Origin: an uncultured Pelagibacteraceae bacterium
GTDB lineage: Bacteria > Pseudomonadota > Alphaproteobacteria > Pelagibacterales > Pelagibacteraceae
Assembly: GCA_902571015.1 (NCBI GenBank)
Contig: CACGAC010000002.1
Coordinates: forward strand, 1 to 64,000
Length of the DNA stretch: 64,000 nt
Direction of reading: 5' to 3'
The translations under genes and the position numbers were made by a program. The notes under the pieces are model-generated. The model was not told where the DNA came from. It saw nothing but the letters and a program-made list of their open reading frames with translations, and ran no database searches. This document shows, in pieces, positions 48,869 to 57,440 of this stretch (its first letter is position 1; each line of letters begins with the position of its first letter).

Positions 48869-49338
48869 TGAACAAAAAAACCAATTCTGGTTTAAAAATA
48901 ATATGTTTGAATAGAAAGGCTAGTTTTAATTATTTTTTTGAGGATTTATTAGAAGCTGGGATTGTCCTTAAGGGCTCTGAGATTAAATCGATTAGAGAAG
49001 GAAAAGTTAATATTGCAGATTCATATGCTGTTGAAAAAGATGGTGAGTTAATTTTAATTAATTCTCATATAGCATCCTATAAACAAGCCAGTTATTCTAA
49101 CCACAATCCAACAGATGAAAGAAAGTTACTTTTAAATAAACGTGAAATAAATAAATTAATAGGAAAAATGCAAAGAGACGGTCTTACGATTGTTCCGACT
49201 AAAATGTATTTTAAAAAAGGAAAAGCAAAAATTGAACTTGCGGTAGCAAAAGGAAAAAAACTGCACGACAAAAGAGCTAGTAAAAAGGATAGGGATTGGA
49301 ATCGTGACAAATCAAGATATTTTAGAAAATCAAGCTAA
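48868..49338 (+). CDS. smpB: SsrA-binding protein SmpB
   Basis: SmpB binds tmRNA for trans-translation rescue of stalled ribosomes. The 156 residues show [27 protein letters not shown] and the C-terminal [17 protein letters not shown] tail. It overlaps dapA by one base. Its 3' end overlaps the folK ORF by 35 bases. Confidence 0.96.
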   Translation: MNKKTNSGLKIICLNRKASFNYFFEDLLEAGIVLKGSEIKSIREGKVNIADSYAVEKDGELILINSHIASYKQASYSNHNPTDERKLLLNKREINKLIGKMQRDGLTIVPTKMYFKKGKAKIELAVAKGKKLHDKRASKKDRDWNRDKSRYFRKSS

Positions 49339-49816
49339 TCGTATTTATTTAGGTATTGGCTCAAATTTAGGAAACAGAAGATATAAAATCGAACAAGCTA
49401 AGTATGAATTATCGTTAAGAAATATTAGACTTGTCAAATCATCAAATTTTTATGAGAGTTTATCATGGCCAGATGAAAGTAAACCTAAATACTTAAATAT
49501 TGTCTTAGAAGTTATTTCTGATCTAAAACCTTTAGAGTTACTTAAGGTATCTAAAGACATTGAAATCAGCCTCGGTCGTAAGAAAAGGTATAAAAATGCC
49601 CCTAGAGAATGTGATATAGACATAATTGATTATAAAAGTAAAAAAATTAGTCAAAAAATCAATTTACCTCATCCAAGAATGCACAATAGAAATTTTGTCC
49701 TTTTTCCATTATTTGAATTAAATAAAAATTGGAAACACCCAATTTCCAAAGATCACATTAAAAAACTCATAATATCATTACCAAATAGAGACATAAGATC
49801 TATTAAACAAATCTGA
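49304..49816 (+). CDS. folK: 2-amino-4-hydroxy-6-hydroxymethyldihydropteridine pyrophosphokinase
   Basis: HPPK transfers pyrophosphate from ATP to the pterin in folate synthesis. [27 protein letters not shown] and [20 protein letters not shown] (with the metal-binding DIDI) are clear in 170 residues. The start is the GTG at 49304 inside smpB; a start nearer LGIGSN would need ATT. In many alphaproteobacteria rpoZ follows here, but only 21 bases separate it from rel. Confidence 0.9.
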   Translation: MTNQDILENQANRIYLGIGSNLGNRRYKIEQAKYELSLRNIRLVKSSNFYESLSWPDESKPKYLNIVLEVISDLKPLELLKVSKDIEISLGRKKRYKNAPRECDIDIIDYKSKKISQKINLPHPRMHNRNFVLFPLFELNKNWKHPISKDHIKKLIISLPNRDIRSIKQI

Positions 49817-49821
49817 ATTAA

Positions 49822-49830
49822 TGATATAAT
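49822..49830 (+). promoter_or_regulatory. Consensus extended -10 promoter element before rel/spoT
   Basis: TG-A-TATAAT (49822-49830) is a perfect extended -10, with a weak TTAAAC -35 (49803-49808) 16 bases upstream. Initiation seven bases past the box falls at 49837, immediately beside the rel ATG at 49838, predicting a leaderless mRNA. No Shine-Dalgarno sequence precedes the gene. Confidence 0.5.
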
Positions 49831-49837
49831 AAAGTGT

Positions 49838-51583
49838 ATGCTTAATTCAGATGATTTAATAAATAAAGTAAAAGGATATAATAAGTTTTTAAATCCAGAT
49901 AGGTTAAATAAGGCTTATGACTTTGCGGTTAAGGCCCATAGCAATCAAAAAAGAGCCTCAGGTGATCCATACTCAGTTCATCCAATTGAAGTAGCAAATA
50001 TATTAACCGATTTAAAATTAGATAGTGCAACCATAACTACGGGTTTATTACATGACACAATAGAGGATACATATGCAACTTATGAAACTATCAAAGGTGA
50101 GTTTGGAGATGAAGTTGCAGATTTAGTTGATGGTGTTACAAAAATATCTGCACTTGAAAATAATGCATCATCCAATTCTAAAGCAGAAAATTTTAGGAAA
50201 TTAATTTTAGCAACTTCAAAAGATATTAGAGTTTTATTAGTAAAAATTGCTGATCGACTGCATAACATGAGAACTATAAAAGCAATTTCAAAAGAGGAAA
50301 AAAGAAAAAGGATTTCCCAAGAAACTATGGAAATTTATGCTCCATTAGCGGACAGAATGGGAATGCATAGAATTAGGGATGAGTTAGAGGATCTTTCTTT
50401 TGAAATTTTAAATAATGAAGCTAGGTCGTTAATTCAAAAAAGACTTGATGAAATAAAATTAGATAAAAAAGATATTTTTGAAACTTTATCAACTGAAATA
50501 AGAAAATTATTAGATCAAAATAAAATTTCCTCAAAAATTTATGGAAGAGAAAAAACACCTTTTTCAATCTGGAGAAAAGTTCAGAAAAAAAGAGTTTCTT
50601 TGGAACAAATTACCGATATCATTGGATTTAGAATTATTTTGGATAATGTTGATGACTGTTATAAAACTTTAGGATTAATTCACAAAGAATATAATTGTAT
50701 ACCTGGGAAATTCAAAGATTATATATCTTCAGCAAAAATTAATGGCTATAAATCAATTCATACCGCAGTTATTGGATCTAATAGAAAACCCATAGAAATT
50801 CAAATAAGAACTAAAGAGATGCACGATTTTGCTGAGAGAGGAATAGCTTCTCATTGGCAATATAAGTCCTCAGAAAAATTTAACTCTCTCACCTGGAAAG
50901 AATATGATTGGTTGAAAGATTTAGTTGAAATTATAGAAAAAAATGAAAACCCTGAACACTCTTATGAATACACTAAACTTCAAATGTTTCAGGAAAATGT
51001 TTTTTGTTTTACTCCCAAAGGTTCAGTAATCAAATTACCCAAAGATGCAACAGCAATAGATTTCGCTTATGCCGTACATACAAAAATTGGTGATACTGCA
51101 GTTGGATGTGAAATAAACGGAAATAAGAGTGAACTTCAATCAATTTTAAGAAATGGTGATAGAATAAAAATAATTACTTCAAAAAATCAATCACCATCAC
51201 TTCACTGGATTCCAACAACAAAAACTGGAAAAGCCAGAGCTGCTATAAGAAGATATTGGCATGATAGGGGTGAGGAGAAGCAGGAAAGAATAAAAAAATA
51301 TAATACCACTTTATGGATTTCATTACCTGATAAACCAGGTCAATTAGGAAATGTAAGTTCATTAATAGGTGAACATAAATTAAATATTTCAAATTTAGTA
51401 ATGGCTGGAAAAAAACCTGACTATATCAATTTTAAATTTCAGCTGATAATAAGAGATTTGAAAAATTTTACTAATTTTATTGCAGAGCTTAAACAAAAAG
51501 GTATAAAATTTAAGATAATTAGACACGAAGATAAAAGAAATGCTTTCACACAAAAAATCCTTAGATATTTTAAGAAAGACTAA
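49838..51583 (+). CDS. spoT: Bifunctional (p)ppGpp synthetase/hydrolase (Rel/SpoT), short C-terminal half
   Basis: Rel makes and degrades the alarmone (p)ppGpp. The HD hydrolase domain has PYSVHPIEVANIL and HDTIED (about residues 44-77). The synthetase domain has KFKDYISSAKINGYKSIHT (about 285-305), and TGS is VFCFTPKGSVIKLPKDATAIDF (386-446). ACT is about 490-563. Only some 43 residues separate TGS from ACT, so most of the helical and zinc-finger modules is absent; 581 residues versus about 700-740 is correspondingly short. Its 3' end overlaps pyrE by 44 bases. Confidence 0.93.
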   Translation: MLNSDDLINKVKGYNKFLNPDRLNKAYDFAVKAHSNQKRASGDPYSVHPIEVANILTDLKLDSATITTGLLHDTIEDTYATYETIKGEFGDEVADLVDGVTKISALENNASSNSKAENFRKLILATSKDIRVLLVKIADRLHNMRTIKAISKEEKRKRISQETMEIYAPLADRMGMHRIRDELEDLSFEILNNEARSLIQKRLDEIKLDKKDIFETLSTEIRKLLDQNKISSKIYGREKTPFSIWRKVQKKRVSLEQITDIIGFRIILDNVDDCYKTLGLIHKEYNCIPGKFKDYISSAKINGYKSIHTAVIGSNRKPIEIQIRTKEMHDFAERGIASHWQYKSSEKFNSLTWKEYDWLKDLVEIIEKNENPEHSYEYTKLQMFQENVFCFTPKGSVIKLPKDATAIDFAYAVHTKIGDTAVGCEINGNKSELQSILRNGDRIKIITSKNQSPSLHWIPTTKTGKARAAIRRYWHDRGEEKQERIKKYNTTLWISLPDKPGQLGNVSSLIGEHKLNISNLVMAGKKPDYINFKFQLIIRDLKNFTNFIAELKQKGIKFKIIRHEDKRNAFTQKILRYFKKD

Positions 51584-52127
51584 TGCTTTATTAGAAGGAC
51601 ACTTCATTTTATCTTCTGGATTACATTCTTCAAAGTATATCCAGTGTGCTAAACTTTTAAGTTATCCATCAAAAGCAGAAAAAATATGTAAATCATTGGC
51701 TTTAAAAATCAAAAAAAATTTTAGAAAATTTGATTTAATTTTGGCACCGGCCATTGGTGGTATTGTGATAGGTTACGAAATTGGTAGGATTTTAAAAAAA
51801 GAGACGATTTTTTGTGAAAGAGTTAAAGGCAAATTCACTCTAAGAAGAGGTTTTAAAATTAAAAGAGGCTCTAAAGTTATCATTATTGAAGATGTAATAA
51901 CCACAGGAAAATCCAGCATGGAATGCGTAAAACTAATAGAAAAATCTAATGCAAGATTAGTTGGTTTTGCGACAATTATTGATAGATCATCAAAGAAAAC
52001 ATTGAAAATAAAAAAAAAGATAATTTCACATCTTAAAATTGAAGTACCAACTTATAAATCAAACAAAATACCAAAGGAATTAGACTCAATTCCCATTTCA
52101 ACACCAGGAAGCAGATTTATTAAGTGA
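51540..52127 (+). CDS. pyrE: Orotate phosphoribosyltransferase
   Basis: PyrE joins orotate and PRPP to give OMP in pyrimidine synthesis. The PRPP loop VIIIEDVITTGKSSMECVKLIE (about residues 112-133) and the orotate-binding HFILSSGLHSSKYIQCAK near the N terminus are typical; 195 residues. The ATG at 51540 lies within the spoT end (44-base overlap) and is the only in-frame ATG at a sensible distance. The rel-pyrE-pdxJ order is alphaproteobacterial. Confidence 0.93.
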   Translation: MLSHKKSLDILRKTNALLEGHFILSSGLHSSKYIQCAKLLSYPSKAEKICKSLALKIKKNFRKFDLILAPAIGGIVIGYEIGRILKKETIFCERVKGKFTLRRGFKIKRGSKVIIIEDVITTGKSSMECVKLIEKSNARLVGFATIIDRSSKKTLKIKKKIISHLKIEVPTYKSNKIPKELDSIPISTPGSRFIK

Positions 52128-52843
52128 AACGGTTAGGTGTAAATATTGATCATGTTGCGACAGTTCGAAATGCCAGAGGTGAATTTCATCCTGACCCATA
52201 TAAAGCTGCATTATTTGTCAAAAAAAAAGGTGCCGACTCTATTACAATACACCTTCGAGAAGACAGGAGACACATAAGAGATTTAGACGCAAAAAAAATT
52301 TGTTCAATAAAAAAATTATTAGTAAATTTAGAAATTTCAACAAATAGGAATATTGTTAAGAATGCTTTGAGAATAAAACCAAAATTTATTTGTATTGTAC
52401 CTGAAAATAGAAATGAAATAACAACCGAAGGTGGTTTAAATTTAAAGAAAAATAAAAATAAAATTAAAAAGATAATATTACAATTTAAAAAAAAAAAGAT
52501 TAGAACGAGCCTATTTGTAAATCCAAATATAAAAGATATTTATTTGTCTAAAGAAATAGGTGCTGATTGTGTTGAAATACATACAGGACTTTTTTCAAAT
52601 CTGATAAAATCGAAAAAATCTTTCATTAAGGAATTTTTAAAGATTAAGAAATGTGCAATATTAGCATCAAAAATTGGTGTGGAGGTACATGCTGGACACG
52701 GTCTGGATTTCAAATCTACTAAAATACTAACCAAGATAAATGAAATAGTAGAGTTTAATATTGGGCATTTTATTATTGGTGAGTCTATTTTTTATGGTTT
52801 ACCATTTGTCATAAAAAAGTTTAAAAGAATTATCAAAAATTAA
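52124..52843 (+). CDS. pdxJ: Pyridoxine 5'-phosphate synthase
   Basis: PdxJ condenses deoxyxylulose phosphate with aminoacetone phosphate to form PNP (vitamin B6). RLGVNIDHVATVRNARG at the start, SITIHLREDRRHI (with catalytic His/Arg) and VEVHAGHGLDF are conserved in 239 residues. The GTG start at 52124 overlaps the pyrE TGA, and acpS begins 1 base after its stop. Confidence 0.95.
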   Translation: MKRLGVNIDHVATVRNARGEFHPDPYKAALFVKKKGADSITIHLREDRRHIRDLDAKKICSIKKLLVNLEISTNRNIVKNALRIKPKFICIVPENRNEITTEGGLNLKKNKNKIKKIILQFKKKKIRTSLFVNPNIKDIYLSKEIGADCVEIHTGLFSNLIKSKKSFIKEFLKIKKCAILASKIGVEVHAGHGLDFKSTKILTKINEIVEFNIGHFIIGESIFYGLPFVIKKFKRIIKN

Positions 52844-52844
52844 A

Positions 52845-53237
52845 ATGAAAATTTTAGGTATCGGTGTAGATATTGTTGAAAATAAAAGGCTTAAAAATTC
52901 TATTAAAAATAAAAGTTTTATCTCAAGATTATTCACTTTACTTGAAATTAAAAATTCTAGGTTGGTAAAAGATAAATCTATCTATTTTTCAAAAAAATTT
53001 GCAGCAAAAGAATCATTCTCTAAAGCGCTTGGAACTGGATTCAGAAAAGGGTTAAATTTTAAAGATGTTGAAATTTTAAATGATAATTTAGGTAAACCAT
53101 ATTTTAGATTAAATAACAAAACCAAAAAGATCATAATGAAAACGTTAAAAGTTAAAAATTTTGATATATTTCTTTCAATATCTGATGAAAAAGAATATTC
53201 AATTGCATTTACTATAATTCAGGCCAAAAATGTTTAA
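52845..53237 (+). CDS. acpS: Holo-[acyl-carrier-protein] synthase
   Basis: AcpS transfers the phosphopantetheine arm from CoA to ACP. Both signature motifs, GIGVDIVENKRLKN and FAAKESFSKALGTGF, hold the Mg-binding Asp/Glu. The 130-residue length is normal. It overlaps lepB by 8 bases. Confidence 0.95.
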   Translation: MKILGIGVDIVENKRLKNSIKNKSFISRLFTLLEIKNSRLVKDKSIYFSKKFAAKESFSKALGTGFRKGLNFKDVEILNDNLGKPYFRLNNKTKKIIMKTLKVKNFDIFLSISDEKEYSIAFTIIQAKNV

Positions 53238-53964
53238 TAAAAAATTTTTTATAGAAAACTTTAAGACACTTTTTTATGCTTTTATTATAGCTATAATTAT
53301 TAGATCCTTAATTATCCAACCATTTTATATTCCATCTTCATCCATGGAACCTGGTTTATTAGTTGGAGACAGACTTTTTGTAACAAAATATTCATATGGT
53401 TATAGCAAGCACTCATTTCCATTTAGTCCACCTATTTTTGAGAATAGAATTTTTTCTAGCAAGCCAAATAGGGGTGATGTAATAGTTTTTAAAACCCCTG
53501 CAGATAATAGAACAGATTATATTAAAAGACTTATTGGTCTACCGGGAGATAGAATTCAGTTTGTGGATTCCAATTTATATCTAAATAATAGTGAAATTCT
53601 TAAATCAAAAGTTTCAGAAAGAGATACAATTTATTGTGGGGAAAAGACTATTAATGTTTTTACATTTGAGGAAAAATTACCAAACGGAAAAATTTATAAA
53701 ACCGTCTATCTCAAAAATTTCACTTTTGATAATTCTGACGTTTTTACTGTTCCTGATAACCATTACTTCTTTTTAGGTGATAATAGAGATTGTTCAAAAG
53801 ATAGCAGGTACTTAACTAGCGTTGGTTATGTTCATGAAGATAATCTAGTTGGTAAAGCAAGATTTATTTTTTTTTCATCTGATAGTTCAGTTGGTAGTAT
53901 TTTTGCTTTTTGGAAATGGAACAAATCTATTCGATTTGACAGATTTTTTAAGAAAATTATCTGA
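53230..53964 (+). CDS. lepB: Signal peptidase I
   Basis: LepB cleaves Sec and Tat signal peptides at the periplasmic face of the inner membrane. An N-terminal membrane helix (about residues 10-30) precedes the catalytic Ser motif PSSSMEPGLLVGDRLFV and Lys in DYIKRLIGLPGDRI; GDNRDCSKDSR closes the family set. The 244 residues fit the short alphaproteobacterial form. The stop overlaps the rnc start. Confidence 0.96.
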   Translation: MFNKKFFIENFKTLFYAFIIAIIIRSLIIQPFYIPSSSMEPGLLVGDRLFVTKYSYGYSKHSFPFSPPIFENRIFSSKPNRGDVIVFKTPADNRTDYIKRLIGLPGDRIQFVDSNLYLNNSEILKSKVSERDTIYCGEKTINVFTFEEKLPNGKIYKTVYLKNFTFDNSDVFTVPDNHYFFLGDNRDCSKDSRYLTSVGYVHEDNLVGKARFIFFSSDSSVGSIFAFWKWNKSIRFDRFFKKII

Positions 53965-54629
53965 TGAAAATTGATTATTCTAAACTTGAAAAAAAAATAG
54001 ATTATAAGTTTAAAAATAGAAATTTACTTGTTCAAAGTCTTACTCATAAAAGTTTTAATAAAATGAATAATAATGAAAAAATAGAATTTTTAGGAGACAG
54101 AGTTTTGGGTTTAGTTATCGCAAAAAAACTTTTAGAGATCTATCCAGATGAAAAGGAGGGAATTTTGGATAAAAAATATGCTTCATTAGTAAATAAAAAG
54201 ACATGTTTGGAAATTGCTAAAAGTATTAATTTGCAAAATTATATTTTAATTTTTAATCCTAGAAATAGATCAGTTAAAATTGAGGATAAGGTGATATCAG
54301 ATAGTTGTGAAGCTTTAATTGGAGCTATTTACCTTGATAGGGGATTTAATATAACAGAGAAAATTATATTAGAATTGTGGAAAGAAAAAATAAAAGAAAG
54401 TGTGATTACTCAAATTGATGCAAAAACAAAACTTCAAGAGTTTTCATTGAAAAAGTTCAAAAGACTGCCTACTTATAAAATAATCTCTAATACCGGCCCA
54501 AGACATAAGCCTATTTTTAGAGTTGCTGTAAAATTACAAAATACGAAATTTTATAATGGTGAGGGAAAGTCTAAAAAAGAAGCAGAGCAGAATGCAGCTT
54601 TACTTTGTTTAAATGATAATTTGATTTGA
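53964..54629 (+). CDS. rnc: Ribonuclease III
   Basis: RNase III cleaves double-stranded RNA in rRNA and mRNA processing. The signature EKIEFLGDRVLGLVIAKKL (about residues 38-56) and metal-binding SDSCEALIGAIYLD are intact, followed by a C-terminal dsRBD (TKLQEFSLKKFKRLPTYKI onward); 221 residues. It overlaps recO by 4 bases, whereas era normally lies between them. Confidence 0.96.
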   Translation: MKIDYSKLEKKIDYKFKNRNLLVQSLTHKSFNKMNNNEKIEFLGDRVLGLVIAKKLLEIYPDEKEGILDKKYASLVNKKTCLEIAKSINLQNYILIFNPRNRSVKIEDKVISDSCEALIGAIYLDRGFNITEKIILELWKEKIKESVITQIDAKTKLQEFSLKKFKRLPTYKIISNTGPRHKPIFRVAVKLQNTKFYNGEGKSKKEAEQNAALLCLNDNLI

Positions 54630-55309
54630 TGAATTGGGACGATACAGGTTTTTTACTTTCAAAAAATAGATATAACGAAAATTCTCTTATTTCGGAATTT
54701 TATACTAAAAATCATGGAAAAATATCCGGTATCGTTTTTGGTGGCACTTCAAAAAAAATCAAAAATTATCTTCAAATTGGTAATCAACTTTATCTAAATT
54801 ATAACTCTAAATCTGAGAATAAAATAGGATATTTTAAATTAGAAATCCAAAAAGTTTATTCACCTATATATTTTGAAAATTCTCAAAAACTCTCATGTAT
54901 TAATTCTGCAATGAGTTTAATTCGTTTATTAACAGCTGAGTCTCAATCTAATATTAAAATATTTGACCTTATTGAAAAATTTTATTTGATACTCTCAAAC
55001 GATGACTGGTTAAAAGATTATATTTTTTGGGAATTAGAATTACTTAAGACCATAGGTTTTGATTTAGAATTAAGTAATTTTGCAACTAAAGAGTTATTAG
55101 ATGATAAAATAATATATGTAGTTAAATCCAAAAATGAAAAAAAGATAATACCAAATTTTCTAATTGATAAGAAAATTGTAGTTAATGATTTGAACATACT
55201 TTTAAATGGATTGAAATTAGTAAGCGATTTTTTAGAAAAAACCATATTAAAACCAAATAACTTAAACTATCCAATTAGCAGAACTCAGTTCATAAATTCA
55301 TTGAGATAA
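54626..55309 (+). CDS. recO: DNA repair protein RecO
   Basis: RecO mediates RecA loading on SSB-coated single-stranded DNA together with RecR. The N-terminal OB fold (WDDTGFLLSKNRYNENSLISEFYTKNHGKISGIVFGG) and alpha-helical C-terminal half with WELELLKTIGFDLELS are recognisable in 227 residues; no zinc Cys cluster is present. It follows rnc with 4-base overlap and converges on hemB with no gap. Confidence 0.88.
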   Translation: MMNWDDTGFLLSKNRYNENSLISEFYTKNHGKISGIVFGGTSKKIKNYLQIGNQLYLNYNSKSENKIGYFKLEIQKVYSPIYFENSQKLSCINSAMSLIRLLTAESQSNIKIFDLIEKFYLILSNDDWLKDYIFWELELLKTIGFDLELSNFATKELLDDKIIYVVKSKNEKKIIPNFLIDKKIVVNDLNILLNGLKLVSDFLEKTILKPNNLNYPISRTQFINSLR

Positions 55310-56299
55310 TTAAGGTAAAATTTCATTTAATCTATCTGCGTAATAACTTACTATTGCGTTTGCACCAGCTCTTTTAAAACTCATTAAATTTTCAAAAATC
55401 GCATCTTTATTTATTATTTTTTTTTCTACAGCATTGGATAACATGCTATATTCACCAGATACTTGATAGGCGAAAACTGGTATTTTGAATTTATTTTTTA
55501 TTGATCTGATAATATCAAGATAGGGTAAACCAGGCTTTACCATGACCATATCTGCGCCTTCTTTTATATCTAAAGCCACCTCTCTTATTGCTTCATCATA
55601 ATTCCTGAAATCCATTTGATAAGTTTTTTTATCCCCTTTTAAGGCAACCTTAGATCCAACAGCATCTCTAAAAGGCCCATAAAAGTTAGAGGCATATTTA
55701 ACTGCGTAAGAAAGAATTTGAGTATTTTTGAAATTTCCTTTGTCTAGAGCTTTTCTAATTTTACCAATTCGTCCATCCATCATATCTGACGGCGCTAACA
55801 CATCACATCCCATTTGAGCTTGTAATAAAGATTGCTTAATTAAGATCTCTATAGTTTCGTCATTCATTATATTGTTTGATTTGAGAATTCCATCATGACC
55901 ATGGTTTGTGTAAGGATCTAGAGCTACATCACACATTATTCCAATTTTGTTTTTGTATCTTTTTTTTATGTATTTTATAGCTTTACATACTAAATTATCT
56001 TCATTTAGAGCTTCATTTCCTAAATTATCTTTTAATCTAGGTGATGTATAAGGAAATAAAGCAACCATAGGTATTTGATTTTTAATAGCTCGATCTAAGA
56101 TTATTGCCAATCTATTAATAGAATATCTATATACACCTGGCATAGATTTAATTGGTTGAGTCTTGTTTTTACCCTCAATCAAAAATATGGGAAGTATAAA
56201 GTCATTAGGTGATAAATTGTTTTCTGAGACTAGTCTTCTTGACCAGCTGTTTTTTCTATTTCTTCTTAGTCTCAGACTAGGATATTTTCCTGTAATCAT
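55310..56299 (-). CDS. hemB: Delta-aminolevulinic acid dehydratase (porphobilinogen synthase)
   Basis: HemB condenses two ALA molecules to porphobilinogen for heme synthesis. Active-site Lys is in MVKPGLPYLD, with the family DPYTNHGHDGIL stretch; that metal-site region reads DVALDPYTNHGHDG with Asp rather than Cys, indicating a Mg-dependent, not zinc-dependent, enzyme. The start is ATG 56299 (MITGKYPSLRLRRNRK), giving 329 residues; the track start at 56473 adds 58 hydrophobic non-family residues reading through the divergent gene. Confidence 0.95.
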   Translation of the reverse strand: MITGKYPSLRLRRNRKNSWSRRLVSENNLSPNDFILPIFLIEGKNKTQPIKSMPGVYRYSINRLAIILDRAIKNQIPMVALFPYTSPRLKDNLGNEALNEDNLVCKAIKYIKKRYKNKIGIMCDVALDPYTNHGHDGILKSNNIMNDETIEILIKQSLLQAQMGCDVLAPSDMMDGRIGKIRKALDKGNFKNTQILSYAVKYASNFYGPFRDAVGSKVALKGDKKTYQMDFRNYDEAIREVALDIKEGADMVMVKPGLPYLDIIRSIKNKFKIPVFAYQVSGEYSMLSNAVEKKIINKDAIFENLMSFKRAGANAIVSYYADRLNEILP

Positions 56300-56339
56300 A
56301 TTTAATTTTATTTTAAAAATGCGACAAATGTAATATACA

Positions 56340-56367
56340 CATATATAGTAAAAAAGGTACAAAGCAA
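56340..56367 (-). promoter_or_regulatory. Candidate hemB promoter
   Basis: In the 73-base gap shared with the divergent oxygenase gene, the minus strand shows TTGCTT (56362-56367) and TATATG (56340-56345) with a 16-base spacer. A start about 34 bases before the hemB ATG would follow. An alternative pair (TTGTAC-17-TGTATA) overlaps it. Weak evidence only. Confidence 0.35.
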
Positions 56368-56372
56368 TCACG

Positions 56373-57011
56373 ATGACAGTTGAAAATACAAAGATAATAA
56401 ATCTAAATGTAAAAAAAAAAGAAAGAGTTTTAGATTTTAGCGACTTCCAAAAACAAGAAATAAAATTTGACATCTCAAAACTTCAAGAAGCGTATAATCA
56501 AATTATTCAGACTAAAAAGTTTGAAGACGCAGGTGTTACGCATTTTGGTGCCATATCTTTAACGCAAATTCCTGGTGATCCAGATTCTATCAAAGGAAAT
56601 AAAGCAAGAGGTCTTTATTGGACTAAACCTGACAGATCTGGTAAAGAGGTAATGAGGGAAGGAGCAATAAATGAATCTGCATATAGTGAATTTGTTAAAG
56701 ATTACGAAAATACTTACTTTAAACATGTGTATGATGTTTTGTCCTCAAAGTATAAATTAGGTAGGATGAGAATTTTACTTAAGGAACCTCGATCAACTTT
56801 AAGTTGGCATAGAGACCCAGAGCCTAGATTGCATATACCTATAATCACGAACCCTGGTTGTATTATGGTTATAGATAATGTTGCTAAACACATGCCAGCA
56901 GATGGATCGGTTTGGATTACAAATAATACAAAATACCATAACGCCTTTAATGGTGGTGAAGAAAATAGAATACATCTTGTTGCATGTGTTTTAGATTACA
57001 AGTTTAACTAA
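56373..57011 (+). CDS. Aspartyl/asparaginyl beta-hydroxylase-like 2-oxoglutarate/Fe(II) oxygenase
   Basis: The 212-residue protein has the double-stranded beta-helix facial triad pattern of the Asp/Asn beta-hydroxylase family: STLSWHRDPEPRLHIPIITNPG (H-x-D about residues 146-148) and the distal YHNAFNGGEENRIHLVACVL with a second His and the 2-oxoglutarate-binding Arg. It has no signal peptide, so it should act in the cytoplasm on a protein or small molecule. The substrate is unknown. It ends 1 base before rpiB, and may be cotranscribed with rpiB-glyA-nrdR. Confidence 0.78.
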   Translation: MTVENTKIINLNVKKKERVLDFSDFQKQEIKFDISKLQEAYNQIIQTKKFEDAGVTHFGAISLTQIPGDPDSIKGNKARGLYWTKPDRSGKEVMREGAINESAYSEFVKDYENTYFKHVYDVLSSKYKLGRMRILLKEPRSTLSWHRDPEPRLHIPIITNPGCIMVIDNVAKHMPADGSVWITNNTKYHNAFNGGEENRIHLVACVLDYKFN

Positions 57012-57012
57012 T

Positions 57013-57438
57013 TTGAAAAAAATTTTTATTTCCTCAGATCACGCCGGATTTAAATTAAAAGAAGACATAAAAAAACACCTTAAAAGTTTAAAATTAGATT
57101 TTAATGATCTTGGACCTGTAAATGATAATAGTGTTGATTATCCTGATTACGCACATAAATTAGCAAAAAAAGTCAAAATTGGTAAAAATAATGTTGGAAT
57201 CTTAGTATGTGGCTCAGGTACAGGAATGAATATTGCGGCAAATAAGCATAAAAATATACGTGCAGCTCAGTGTTTTAATGCAAAATCTACCAAATTATCC
57301 AGATTGCATAATGATGCAAACATCATTACATTAGGATCTAGATTAATTAGTAAAAAAAATGCTTTCAAATTTATAAAAATTTTTTTAAATACTAAATTTG
57401 ACGGCGGTAGACACTTAAGAAGGGTTAAAAAGATTTAA
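57013..57438 (+). CDS. rpiB: Ribose-5-phosphate isomerase B
   Basis: RpiB interconverts ribose-5-P and ribulose-5-P. The 141 residues show [29 protein letters not shown] and [21 protein letters not shown], with the active-site Cys in the VCGSG loop. The start codon is TTG at 57013, 1 base after the oxygenase stop. The rpiB-glyA-nrdR-rib order is alphaproteobacterial. Confidence 0.94.
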   Translation: MKKIFISSDHAGFKLKEDIKKHLKSLKLDFNDLGPVNDNSVDYPDYAHKLAKKVKIGKNNVGILVCGSGTGMNIAANKHKNIRAAQCFNAKSTKLSRLHNDANIITLGSRLISKKNAFKFIKIFLNTKFDGGRHLRRVKKI

Positions 57439-57440
57439 TT

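Noticed and set aside
56300-56473. 58-residue hydrophobic N-terminal extension of the hemB ORF
   Set aside because: It reads antisense through the start of the divergent oxygenase gene, is not family sequence, and a good ATG at 56299 gives the usual HemB N terminus.
57439-57440. Glycine riboswitch before glyA
   Set aside because: Only 2 bases separate rpiB and glyA and no tandem aptamer-like structure is present inside rpiB that I can see.
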